Shown here piece by piece: positions 28,120-36,342 of a stretch of 64,000 bases of DNA; the first letter of the stretch is position 1; each line of letters opens with the position of its first letter. This stretch comes from Actinomycetes bacterium (GTDB lineage Bacteria; Actinomycetota; Actinomycetes; Nanopelagicales; Nanopelagicaceae): NCBI GenBank assembly GCA_025360085.1, contig JANYCW010000005.1, positions 1-64,000 on the forward strand. Reading direction: 5' to 3'. Made by a program: the position numbers and the translations under genes. The notes below the pieces were generated by a model that ran no database searches, was not told where the DNA came from, and worked only from the letters and a program-made list of their open reading frames with translations.

Positions 28120-30498
28120 ATGTGGGGCATCCTTTGTAAGAAACTGCGGGTCGTAACCATAGTTGTTGCGCTCTTAGGTTCGGTATTAAATGCTCCCTCG
28201 GCCGAAGCGCTATTTAATAAATCCTCAGTTATACGGTGGGGCCATATTTATGCCGGAACAAATCCAGTTATTACAACTACTCCCCGTACAAAATATGCTG
28301 TAGGTGTTTTCAAGTCTAAGTTTAATGTTACTTACAACAATTTTCCCGAATGGGCCAAGAACGATGTCCAAGGAGCTGTGGATATCTGGTCTGCAAATTT
28401 CACTTCGACGGTACCAATAAATATTGTTGCTTCATGGGGACGTTCGAGCTCGTGGGGAGTTCTAGGAAGCGCTCGACCCGTGAATTTCTTCTCATCATTT
28501 GCGGGAGCACCCGATCCATCACTCTGGTACACATCGGCGCTTGCAAATGCACTTTCCGGCAAGGATTTAGATAAAGCCAACCCCGATATTATTATTCAAG
28601 TTAATTCAAATGGTGGTTGGAATTCTCGTGGTGATGGACTTCCTACAAGAACTGAATACGACCTAGAATCCGTTATCTTGCATGAGATTGCGCATGGCCT
28701 TGGATTCTTGTCTAACGAGTCATATGACTCTAATTTTGGTATCGCTAGTCTAGATCAACCAACTCCTTTCGATGCATTTGCACAAACGCAAGATGGTCGA
28801 CGGTTAGCTGATTTACCAACTCCATCTCGCGATTTGGCGCAAGCACTAACAACTTCACTGGTGTGGTCGGGTGAAAATGCAATAAAGGCCAACGGTGGGA
28901 TTAAGCCCAAGTTATATACCCCTGCTATCTATGAGCCGGGCTCATCGACTAGCCACTTAGATGATGCGACATTTTCAAGTATGGGGCTTGACTCGGTTAT
29001 GACCCCAAATTTAGATCCAGGTGAGATATTTAGAGAACCTGGACCTCTCTTATTAGCCATGATTGATGATATGCGCACAAAACCACCTGCTGGTATTGCT
29101 AGTGGCTTGCCAGAATCTCCACGAAATGTGCAAGCCTTTATTTCTGAGGCTTCGGCGCTCATTTCATTTGACCCACCAGTAAATTTGAGAACCGCACAGA
29201 TTACTGAGTACGTAGTGAAAAACCTAAAGACGGGCGTTGAGAAGAAGACACTTTCAAGTCCACTCCTTTTTGCGGGATTGAAAAATGGCACTTCATATTC
29301 ATTCTCTATTGTTGCTAAAAACTCCATCGGAGCTTCAGAGCCGGCAATCACTAAACCAGTAACTCCCCAAACTGGCTGGAAAAGTACGGTGCTAGACGCA
29401 AGTGCAGATGGAAAGTCTGTCTCAAGCACGGTTTTCAATGGAGAACCGACAATCGTTTATACCGATACCAAAAGTGGAGACTTAAAATTGGCTACTTTTG
29501 ACGGCAAAACGTGGAAAAAATCAATTGTCGATGGTGCTGGTGGAGGTAGTGGGCGAACGTCAAACCCAATAAATACTCCAATTTCATTGTGTGTTAATGG
29601 AAGTGGAGTTAAACAAACTCTGCATATTTTCTATAGCGATACCACCGATAAAGATTTACGCTATGCAACTTTTAACGGCAAGGGTTTTACTTTTGAAATT
29701 GTTGATGGGAATGGTACATCAATCAACAATTATGACGATCCCGTCCGTGTGCGCACTTCTAGCGATGTGAGCATCACAAATACTTGTGTAACGACAGCGA
29801 ATTCCATAGAAGTTTTTTATCGTGATGAGAGTCAAGGTGTTTTACTTGGGGCAGTCAAAACAAAGTCCTCACCGTGGGTCTATGAAATTGTCGATGGCGA
29901 TCGTAAAACTGATGACCGTTCTACGGGAGATGTTGGGTTTCACTTACAAGCTATCTCTGATGGCAGTAAAACCTACGTTCTTTACGATTCAGTTATAAGT
30001 ATGAATCAAAAAAAGGAAATCTCTGCTGGCGGTGTCCGTCTTGCGACTCGGATAGGAGTCAGTCCATCTGCGTGGACCTATCGAACGCTTGATATATCCA
30101 CCGATGATGCATCAATTTTCGGTTACGCGGTCGCTCTTTCAAAAGTGGGCGAGGATGTCTTAGCCACTTGGCTTGCTGCATCATTTGGCTCATTTCCAAA
30201 TCCCGACCAAATCCGTTGGGCACTTTTGAGCGCTCCACAAAATATTTCAAAAATTACGACTGAGAACTTTGGCATACCAGGAGAATTCCTGACTGTTGAT
30301 CGAAATACCATTATCTTTAACTGCCAAGATCGCCTTTGTGCTCTCGACACATCAAAAAAAGCGACAGGTCAGGCCGCAATTCGCTTAGTAAGAAGTAAGC
30401 AAGGTACTGAGCCAACACAGAGTGCTTGGGTAAGCGTTAATAAGGTGAAGTACCTTCTCGCGACTGTGAGTGGCAAGTTGGCCCTGTTCAAACCATAA
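28120..30498 (+). CDS. Secreted zinc metalloprotease with fibronectin-III and beta-propeller-like regions
   Basis: A 792-aa exported protein. The track starts at TTG 28102; ATG 28120 gives a cleaner signal peptide (MWGILCKKLRVVTIVVALL, cleavage near PSAEA). The protease motif is ESVILHEIAHGLGFLS (HExxH at ~188-192), followed by SHLDD (~278) and SVMTP (~291), which resemble a third ligand and a Met-turn. Residues ~330-420 look like a fibronectin type III domain (PRNVQAFISEASALISFDPP). The rest has repeated strand-rich segments with SxDGK/WxY patterns, probably a beta-propeller-like surface. The target is unknown. Its stop abuts that of the convergent gene (TAATTA). Confidence 0.78.
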   Translation: MWGILCKKLRVVTIVVALLGSVLNAPSAEALFNKSSVIRWGHIYAGTNPVITTTPRTKYAVGVFKSKFNVTYNNFPEWAKNDVQGAVDIWSANFTSTVPINIVASWGRSSSWGVLGSARPVNFFSSFAGAPDPSLWYTSALANALSGKDLDKANPDIIIQVNSNGGWNSRGDGLPTRTEYDLESVILHEIAHGLGFLSNESYDSNFGIASLDQPTPFDAFAQTQDGRRLADLPTPSRDLAQALTTSLVWSGENAIKANGGIKPKLYTPAIYEPGSSTSHLDDATFSSMGLDSVMTPNLDPGEIFREPGPLLLAMIDDMRTKPPAGIASGLPESPRNVQAFISEASALISFDPPVNLRTAQITEYVVKNLKTGVEKKTLSSPLLFAGLKNGTSYSFSIVAKNSIGASEPAITKPVTPQTGWKSTVLDASADGKSVSSTVFNGEPTIVYTDTKSGDLKLATFDGKTWKKSIVDGAGGGSGRTSNPINTPISLCVNGSGVKQTLHIFYSDTTDKDLRYATFNGKGFTFEIVDGNGTSINNYDDPVRVRTSSDVSITNTCVTTANSIEVFYRDESQGVLLGAVKTKSSPWVYEIVDGDRKTDDRSTGDVGFHLQAISDGSKTYVLYDSVISMNQKKEISAGGVRLATRIGVSPSAWTYRTLDISTDDASIFGYAVALSKVGEDVLATWLAASFGSFPNPDQIRWALLSAPQNISKITTENFGIPGEFLTVDRNTIIFNCQDRLCALDTSKKATGQAAIRLVRSKQGTEPTQSAWVSVNKVKYLLATVSGKLALFKP

Positions 30499-31686
30499 TT
30501 AAGGCAGAACAAAAATCGAAGTGGTCTCAGCGTTTGACGTTAAACATAAAGTCCCCAGCTCTTTACTTTCTACTAGAGCAACAACCTCTTGTTGATCTGA
30601 GGGAGCACTAAATGCCCCAATAATTGCGCCTTTGTCATCAAAAGCGATAAGAATCGGCTGCGATTTCTTAGGCGCCCAGTTGCGCAGTTGAAAGATAACC
30701 GCCGTCGAGGAAAAAAAGGCGAATTTTCGACTCGATGTGAAGGTTGGTCCGGTAGATGCAAATCTATACGTCCACGTCGGGGAAAATACCTTAGAGAATT
30801 TAGTAACAGCACTCTCCGTCTTTGCATTTATTGTAACTTCTCCCCCGAGTAAAAGTGAAGATGTTGCACTACTCCAATTGCGCATCGCCTTAGGCGCTGA
30901 ACTTCGAACAACGGTTATGATCGAACCTGACTTTGAAATTTTAATAATTACACCATCGAGCAAACCAAGTCGTTTTTTCCCCGCTAGAGTTTCTGCACTC
31001 GCGCCGACAACTGTTAATGTCCCATCACTATTGCGCACTATTGACTCGAGGGTTGTTGATGCTTCCCCAACAATAATTGCTTGAGCAAACTCGCCTTGCA
31101 GGCTGGCATTCATCACAAAGCCTGAACTTCCTTTTCTAGATTGTGTTATTCCAGACAATGAAAGTCCGTTCTTATCTACTGCAATCGAAGTCACTAAAAC
31201 TGGAGAGTTTTGTTGGGCGTTATAAAGCGTGGCTTTCGATGTTCCAGCCTCGATTTTCCAAAGAGCAATGATGTTAAGGTCGGCATTAAATACCTCGGGC
31301 GGGTTAACTACATTATCAGGATTGAGTGCGGATACTGAAGGCGATGGAGCCGCCGTTGCTCGAAGCAAGGACATCGAACCTGCGATCCATATATTTCCAG
31401 AGCTATCAACGACACCGGCGGTCGCAATAGATGTGGACGGTGAATCCAAAAGAATATTCCATAACTCTTGTCCACTCGCATTTATCGCCCTCGCATATGC
31501 CTTGCCCGCACGTGTTCCGTAAGTAATAATTGTTACGCCGGTAACCACGATTCCTGAAAAGTCATCGGAGTTTGAAATGGTCGTCAATAGCTTTAGAGAT
31601 TTGACAGGGATTTTCTTAGTGGCTGCAAAACCTGCAGGTACGGTAATAAGCGTGGCGACTAATACAAAAGAAAGTAGGCGTTTCAC
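30499..31686 (-). CDS. Exported protein of unknown function, strand-rich
   Basis: A 395-aa protein with a signal peptide (MKRLLSFVLVATLITVPAGFAA). I do not recognise a family. The mature part is rich in Ser/Thr/Gly/Val with short repeated units such as ASGQELWNIL, SSGNIWIAGS and SDGTLTVVG, suggesting a beta-propeller or PQQ-like repeat fold. There are no obvious catalytic motifs. The start is GTG overlapping the proC stop (GTGA), so it is co-transcribed with proC, although the functions look unrelated. Confidence 0.7.
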   Translation of the reverse strand: MKRLLSFVLVATLITVPAGFAATKKIPVKSLKLLTTISNSDDFSGIVVTGVTIITYGTRAGKAYARAINASGQELWNILLDSPSTSIATAGVVDSSGNIWIAGSMSLLRATAAPSPSVSALNPDNVVNPPEVFNADLNIIALWKIEAGTSKATLYNAQQNSPVLVTSIAVDKNGLSLSGITQSRKGSSGFVMNASLQGEFAQAIIVGEASTTLESIVRNSDGTLTVVGASAETLAGKKRLGLLDGVIIKISKSGSIITVVRSSAPKAMRNWSSATSSLLLGGEVTINAKTESAVTKFSKVFSPTWTYRFASTGPTFTSSRKFAFFSSTAVIFQLRNWAPKKSQPILIAFDDKGAIIGAFSAPSDQQEVVALVESKELGTLCLTSNAETTSIFVLP

Positions 31687-32486
31687 GCCAATTCCTGCGA
31701 GCGATCGTGAGCTGCTTTCATAGCAATGGTCACAATATGTTGAAGTTCATTGGCATCCAATGATGCTAGGGCGGCAGCAGTTGTTCCATTTGGACTTGTT
31801 ACATTTTCTCGCAATGTTGCAGCAGAGCTTCCAGAAACTTCAAGAAGTTTAGCTGCTCCTATTATTGTCTGCACTGTTAATTGTGTTGCCATTTCGAAAG
31901 TGAGACCAAGGCTTTGAGCCCCAACAATCATCGCTTCAACAAAACTGAAGAAGTATGCCGGTCCCGATCCACTGGTTGCAGTAACTGCATCTTGTAAATC
32001 TTCTGGAACTTCAACAACTCTTCCTGTCGCACTTAAAAATCCTAGGACAAACGTCGACTTTTCCGGACTAACACCAACTCCCAAAGAAACTGCCGACATT
32101 CCTGCACCGACAAGTGTGGCCGTATTTGGCATGACCCTGACTATTGGATTAGCAGTACCAAGGCCTGTGGAAATAAACGAAATCTTTTTGCCGGCCGCAA
32201 AAGTGATTACAACAGTTTCGGGTTTTAGTGAAACCTTTATCTCATTTAGTACTCCAGCCATATCTTGTGGCTTCACAACTAGCAAAAGTACTTCGGCGCA
32301 AGATACAGTCTTGTCAATATCTGCGATATTTATTGCGTATTTTTCGACTAATTCATCTCCACGTTCAGTTCGCTTTTCCGAAATTGTAATTAGCGCTGGT
32401 TTGACACCGTATGAAATTAGCGCAGCTATAAGTGCTTCGCCCATTACTCCTGCACCAATTACACCAACTGTGAATTGTTGACTCAT
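31683..32486 (-). CDS. proC: Pyrroline-5-carboxylate reductase
   Basis: NAD(P)H-dependent last step of proline synthesis, cytosolic. The 267-aa product has the Rossmann motif GVIGAGVMGEALIAAL (residues 8-23), the VKPQDM motif near 72, RVMPNTATLVGAGMSA, and the C-terminal P5CR signature AVTATSGSGPAYFFSFVEAM plus NVTSPNGTTAAAL. TAGGCT lies exactly 6 nt before the ATG with no Shine-Dalgarno sequence. It diverges from the Cys-rich gene, which also has TAGGCT. Confidence 0.96.
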   Translation of the reverse strand: MSQQFTVGVIGAGVMGEALIAALISYGVKPALITISEKRTERGDELVEKYAINIADIDKTVSCAEVLLLVVKPQDMAGVLNEIKVSLKPETVVITFAAGKKISFISTGLGTANPIVRVMPNTATLVGAGMSAVSLGVGVSPEKSTFVLGFLSATGRVVEVPEDLQDAVTATSGSGPAYFFSFVEAMIVGAQSLGLTFEMATQLTVQTIIGAAKLLEVSGSSAATLRENVTSPNGTTAAALASLDANELQHIVTIAMKAAHDRSQELA

Positions 32487-32492
32487 TGTGCA

Positions 32493-32498
32493 AGCCTA
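32493..32498 (-). promoter_or_regulatory. Candidate -10 element of proC
   Basis: Minus strand reads TAGGCT, TGCACA, ATG. It forms an inverted pair with the plus-strand TAGGCT at 32512-32517. Confidence 0.55.
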
Positions 32499-32511
32499 CC
32501 CGTTAAGCGTG

Positions 32512-32517
32512 TAGGCT
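32512..32517 (+). promoter_or_regulatory. Candidate -10 element of the Cys-rich protein gene
   Basis: TAGGCT followed by 8 nt and the ATG at 32526, mirror-image to the proC element 13 bp away. Confidence 0.45.
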
Positions 32518-32525
32518 CTGCGACT

Positions 32526-33338
32526 ATGTCCGAAGTGAAGCCAGGTTTTGCACGCGATTGGGTTGAGTTTTCAGACGCAAGCGATCCAGAACAAATTTAT
32601 AAGTGTGACCTTACTTGGTTAACCTCATACTGGACTTGTATTTATGGGGACGGGTGTCAAGGTGTTTTTAAGAGTCAACCAAATGCCGGTTGTTGCACTG
32701 AAGGTGCAATGTATACCGATGCCGATGATGAAGCGCGAACTGACAAAGTAGCGGCTTACTTAACACCTGAGATGTGGCAGTTTTATTCTGAGGCAAAACC
32801 AAAGAAAGCTGGTGCCAAACTTCGTATCTCTGAAAAAGACGAGGATGGTGAGCGCAAGACACGTCGTGTTGAGGATGGTTGTATTTTTCTAAACCGTAAA
32901 GGTTACGAAGCCGAAGGTTTTACTGGATCTTTTGGGTGCGTACTCCACCACCTAGCGATAAAAGAGAATAAACATTTCGTCGATACCAAACCCGATGTCT
33001 GCTGGCAGTTACCGCTGCGCCGTAGTTTTGAAACTCGTGAAGTTGGTGAGCGCGAATACTCAGTTACAGTAATTGGAGAATACGAACGACTCGCATGGGG
33101 CGATGGTGGAGATGACTTTGACTGGTACTGCACTAGTAATTCGGAGGCCCATGTTGGTACAGAACCCGTTTATATTTCTAATAAGTACGAACTGCAAAAA
33201 TTAATGGGAGAAGCGCCTTACGCCGAACTCGCACTTCGCTGTGATGCACGAATGGCAGGAATACGAGCTTCCCAAGCTCACTTGTTGCCACTGTTCATTA
33301 TTCAACATCCAGCAACCTTAGCTGCCGCTAAGAAATAG
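32526..33338 (+). CDS. Cys-rich cytosolic protein, possible metal-binding (DUF3109/YkgJ-like)
   Basis: A 270-aa protein from the ATG at 32526 (MSEVKPGFARDW); the track start at 32475 lies inside proC. It has no signal or membrane segment. Clustered cysteines (TWLTSYWTCIYGDGCQG, NAGCCTEGA, EDGCIFLNRKG, GSFGCVLHH, PDVCWQLPLRR) resemble the YkgJ/DUF3109 class proposed to bind Zn or Fe clusters. The C-terminal part is less conserved-looking. I call the resemblance only from Cys spacing. Function unknown. Confidence 0.7.
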   Translation: MSEVKPGFARDWVEFSDASDPEQIYKCDLTWLTSYWTCIYGDGCQGVFKSQPNAGCCTEGAMYTDADDEARTDKVAAYLTPEMWQFYSEAKPKKAGAKLRISEKDEDGERKTRRVEDGCIFLNRKGYEAEGFTGSFGCVLHHLAIKENKHFVDTKPDVCWQLPLRRSFETREVGEREYSVTVIGEYERLAWGDGGDDFDWYCTSNSEAHVGTEPVYISNKYELQKLMGEAPYAELALRCDARMAGIRASQAHLLPLFIIQHPATLAAAKK

Positions 33339-33352
33339 TCAGTCCTGCGTTC

Positions 33353-33358
33353 TAGGCT
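33353..33358 (+). promoter_or_regulatory. Candidate -10 element of radA
   Basis: TAGGCT, CTACCT, ATG: 6-nt spacer to the radA start at 33365, with no Shine-Dalgarno sequence. Confidence 0.55.
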
Positions 33359-33364
33359 CTACCT

Positions 33365-34732
33365 ATGGCCAAAATTGAAAGAGATCCATTCCGTTGCAGT
33401 GAATGCGGCTGGAGCTCGCAAAAGTGGGTTGGCCGTTGCGGTGAGTGCCAAGCATGGGGCTGTGTTGAAGAAGTTGCCGCTCCCAAAAAACTCTCACTTA
33501 TTCCAGGGAAAATAACCCACAAAGCAATTCCTATCGGTGAGGTCGATTTATCTGCCGCGCATGTACGGCCCACTGGTGTTTCCGAACTCGATCGAGTTTT
33601 AGGTGGTGGATTAGTTCCAGGTGCTGCGATTTTATTAGCTGGCGAACCCGGAGTTGGTAAGTCGACACTTTTACTTTCGGTCGCTTCACAAACCGCATCT
33701 GCAGGTATTCGCGCGCTATATATAAGTGGCGAAGAGTCAGCCTCTCAAGTACGACTCCGAGCTGAGCGCATTAAAGCGATCAACCCGGATTTATTTTTAG
33801 CATCTGAAACCGATTTAGGCGCCGTTATTTCACACATAGATGCCGTCAATCCACAGTTAGTAATTATCGATTCAATACAAACAATTGGAAGTTCAGCTGC
33901 CGATGGCTCACCCGGAGGCGTTACCCAAGTACGCGAAGTCGCAGGCGCACTCATTCGTATCTGTAAAGACCGTAACATAACGCTACTTTTAGTTGGTCAT
34001 GTAACTAAAGATGGCTCGATTGCAGGTCCGCGTTTGCTCGAACATATAGTCGATGTTGTTCTGCAGTTCGAGGGCGAGCGCCACTCACGGCTTCGATTAA
34101 TTCGAGCAATTAAAAATCGCTTTGGTGCCTCTGATGAAGTTGGTTGTTTTGATTTGACTGATATCGGAATCGAATCGGTTTTAGATCCCACTGGTTTATT
34201 TACATCTCGTCACACTGAACCTGTACCGGGTACATGTGTGACAGTTACTCTTGAGGGCCGACGTCCTTTACTTGCTGAAATTCAAGCCCTAGTTAGTCAA
34301 GGGCGTGAAAATGATTTTGGAAACGCTCGCCGAGTTGTTTCTGGATTAGATTCACCGCGTACTTCAATGGTTTTGGCAGTCCTAGAACTTCGCGCAGGTA
34401 TCCGAGTTGGTGGTCGGGATGTGTATGCCGCAACAGTTGGTGGAATGAAGATGACGGAACCCGCCGCCGATTTAGCTTTAGCCCTTGCTGTGGCTTCGGC
34501 AGCTAACGCTTTAGCCTTGCCTTCTGATTTAGTTGCCATTGGTGAAGTGGGCTTGGCTGGGGAAATCCGTAAGGTCAGCGGGGTAAATCGTCGATTACAA
34601 GAGGCATACCGCCTTGGCTTCAAACGTGCATTGGTTCCCACTGGCTCAGAGAGCGTCATTGAAGGTATGGAGATTGTTGAAGTTTCCCGCCTTGATCACG
34701 CACTCTCTCGGGTAAAAATCTCGGGCGAATGA
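33365..34732 (+). CDS. radA: DNA repair protein RadA (Sms)
   Basis: RecA-like ATPase that promotes branch migration in recombination repair. The 455-aa product has a four-Cys zinc finger (C11, C14, C25, C28 in CSECGWSSQKWVGRCGEC), Walker A GEPGVGKST (93-101), the RadA-specific KNRFGASDEVG and a C-terminal Lon-protease-like domain without the catalytic Ser. The ATG overlaps nothing upstream, and its stop overlaps mutY by 4 bp. In M. tuberculosis disA lies between radA and mutY; it is absent here. Confidence 0.96.
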   Translation: MAKIERDPFRCSECGWSSQKWVGRCGECQAWGCVEEVAAPKKLSLIPGKITHKAIPIGEVDLSAAHVRPTGVSELDRVLGGGLVPGAAILLAGEPGVGKSTLLLSVASQTASAGIRALYISGEESASQVRLRAERIKAINPDLFLASETDLGAVISHIDAVNPQLVIIDSIQTIGSSAADGSPGGVTQVREVAGALIRICKDRNITLLLVGHVTKDGSIAGPRLLEHIVDVVLQFEGERHSRLRLIRAIKNRFGASDEVGCFDLTDIGIESVLDPTGLFTSRHTEPVPGTCVTVTLEGRRPLLAEIQALVSQGRENDFGNARRVVSGLDSPRTSMVLAVLELRAGIRVGGRDVYAATVGGMKMTEPAADLALALAVASAANALALPSDLVAIGEVGLAGEIRKVSGVNRRLQEAYRLGFKRALVPTGSESVIEGMEIVEVSRLDHALSRVKISGE

Positions 34733-35580
34733 ACCCGCTTGAAAGACCGATAGTTAATTGGTTTAAAGAAAACAGACGAGATTTACCGTGGCGCTCTACA
34801 TCGCCATGGGGTGTCATGATCAGCGAGTACATGTTGCAACAGACTCCAGTAAATCGCGTTTTGCCAATCTGGATTGATTGGATGGAGCGTTGGCCCTCAC
34901 CTTCTGATTTAGCTAAAGCGACACCAGCACAAGTCATTACAGCGTGGGGACGTCTTGGTTATCCGCGTCGTGCTTTGCGCCTACTTTCTGCCGCACACAT
35001 TATTTCGAAAGAGTTCAACAACGAAGTTCCTCGCGATGTTCACACTCTCCAAAAGCTTCCCGGGATTGGTGAATACACTGCCGCTGCAATCGCAGCTTTT
35101 GCTTTTCAAGCACGCACACTGGTCTTAGATATAAACATCCGTAGAGTTTTCGCGCGAGCAATCGATGGTGTCGAGCATCCAAAACTAACTCCAACTTCGG
35201 CTGAGAAAACTGCTCGACTCACTTTAGTTCCAGAAGAAAGCGCCCACATGTGGGCGGCGGCTACGATGGAGCTAGGTGCCCTTGTTTGTACATCAAAGAA
35301 CCCACTCTGTGATCTCTGTCCGGTTATCACCCAGTGCAACTGGCGTATTAAGGGATATCCAAAAATGCAGTCGACTCGAAAGACTCAAGCTTGGCATGGC
35401 AGCGATCGTAAATGTCGAGGCACTATTCTTCAAGCCTTACGTGAAAGTGAATCACTCACTGAGCGTGCACTCAAGAATCTCTGGCCCGATCAATCTCAAG
35501 TTGAAAAGGCGCTTAAGACATTACTTGAAGATCAATTAATCCAATCAATATCGCGCAATCTATATAGACTTCCGCAATGA
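34729..35580 (+). CDS. mutY: Adenine DNA glycosylase MutY
   Basis: Removes A mispaired with 8-oxoguanine. At 283 aa it keeps the helix-hairpin-helix LQKLPGIGEYTAAAIAAFAF, the catalytic Asp in VLDINIRRVFARA and the [4Fe-4S] set C-x6-C-x2-C-x5-C (VCTSKNPLCDLCPVITQC). The C-terminal MutT-like domain that recognises 8-oxoG is largely missing: only about 70 residues follow the cluster, ending in a winged-helix-like segment. Overlaps radA and the next gene by 4 bp each. Confidence 0.93.
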   Translation: MNPLERPIVNWFKENRRDLPWRSTSPWGVMISEYMLQQTPVNRVLPIWIDWMERWPSPSDLAKATPAQVITAWGRLGYPRRALRLLSAAHIISKEFNNEVPRDVHTLQKLPGIGEYTAAAIAAFAFQARTLVLDINIRRVFARAIDGVEHPKLTPTSAEKTARLTLVPEESAHMWAAATMELGALVCTSKNPLCDLCPVITQCNWRIKGYPKMQSTRKTQAWHGSDRKCRGTILQALRESESLTERALKNLWPDQSQVEKALKTLLEDQLIQSISRNLYRLPQ

Positions 35581-36107
35581 TTCGTTATGCTCGCAAAGAG
35601 GACTCCCCCCGCATACTTGAGCTAATCAAGGATCTTGCCGAGTATGAAAAGGCGCCATTGGCCGCGATTGCCACACTTGAACAAATTGAAGAATCTCTTT
35701 TTTCAGCCAACCCTCACGCCTTTTGCCATGTTGTCGACATTGATGGAACGGTTGTAGGAATCTCAATCTGGTTTCTTAACTATTCTACGTGGCTAGGTAA
35801 GCCGGGTATCTACCTTGAAGATCTCTATATCGACCCGCACTATCGCGCAAAAGGATATGGATTATCACTCCTCAAAGCGCTGGCAGAAATCTGCGTGACA
35901 CGCAATTATGAACGGTTGCAGTGGTGGGTCCTTGATTGGAATGCACCGTCGATCGAATTTTACACATCCCTCGGCGCAGTGCCGATGGATGAGTGGACCG
36001 TGTACCGACTAAGCGGTGATGCGCTTAAGAATTTGGCCGCCATCGCACCGACAGGAATAACTATTGACGTTGAAATAGACACACCCACCGCTGACGGACC
36101 AAGTTAA
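35577..36107 (+). CDS. GNAT acetyltransferase, spermidine/spermine N-acetyltransferase-like
   Basis: A 176-aa GNAT enzyme. The pattern YLEDLYIDPHYRAKGYGLSLL (acetyl-CoA loop) followed by WWVLDWNAPSIEFYTSLGA and DEWTVYRL closely follows the SSAT-type diamine acetyltransferase family. The true amine substrate is not fixed by these motifs. It is the last gene of the radA-mutY operon (ATGA overlap with mutY). The tail IDVEIDTPTADGPS is overlapped in antisense by a small ORF. Confidence 0.85.
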   Translation: MIRYARKEDSPRILELIKDLAEYEKAPLAAIATLEQIEESLFSANPHAFCHVVDIDGTVVGISIWFLNYSTWLGKPGIYLEDLYIDPHYRAKGYGLSLLKALAEICVTRNYERLQWWVLDWNAPSIEFYTSLGAVPMDEWTVYRLSGDALKNLAAIAPTGITIDVEIDTPTADGPS

Positions 36108-36252
36108 GACAACCTAAGAGTGAACTTTGACTAGGACTCGAAATCCCCGCCTCTCCCGTGATCTTCTTATGTGATGTGCCAGGCTTCTCGTACGCAATCA
36201 AAAAAACCGCCACCGCTGCAAGAAATAGCCCGATGCTCACTGCTTTTTCCAT
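36061..36252 (-). CDS. Candidate small membrane protein, unknown
   Basis: A 63-aa ORF with one N-terminal hydrophobic helix (MEKAVSIGLFLAAVAVFLIAYEK) and a basic, Ser-rich tail. The start has only a weak AGG 8 nt upstream. It lies 9 nt after the mini-ORF at 36262-36342 and in the same frame, so coupled translation or a joined ancestral frame is possible. It overlaps the GNAT gene end by 47 bp, like other convergent pairs here. The alternative is chance: the tail past residue 35 is antisense to a real gene. Confidence 0.35.
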   Translation of the reverse strand: MEKAVSIGLFLAAVAVFLIAYEKPGTSHKKITGEAGISSPSQSSLLGCLNLVRQRWVCLFQRQ

Positions 36253-36261
36253 GAACTTAGC

Positions 36262-36342
36262 CTAGAACAGCCCAGACAATGAGTGCGAATAACCTGTGAA
36301 CGCTTGGTATTGCATAATTGTAATAAATTTTTTTTCATCCAT
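36262..36342 (-). CDS. Candidate 26-aa mini-ORF with clpC-like ribosome binding region
   Basis: Not in the ORF track. Minus strand ATG GAT GAA AAA AAA TTT and onward gives MDEKKFITIMQYQAFTGYSH and ends LSGLF TAG. A strong AAAGGAG lies 7 nt before the ATG, and the 19 bases ACAAAGGAGAAAACCGATG differ from the clpC start region at one position. It could be a real small protein, a leader peptide for the next ORF, or the first part of a gene interrupted by TAG. The A8 run is also the T8 of a possible plus-strand terminator. Confidence 0.4.
   Translation of the reverse strand: MDEKKFITIMQYQAFTGYSHSLSGLF
36308..36335 (+). terminator. Possible weak terminator of the radA-mutY-GNAT operon
   Basis: TATTGCA-TAAT-TGTAATA forms a 7-bp A/T-rich stem (one G-U pair) followed 2 nt later by T8. 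The stem is weak. The same bases also encode the mini-ORF on the other strand. Confidence 0.35.
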
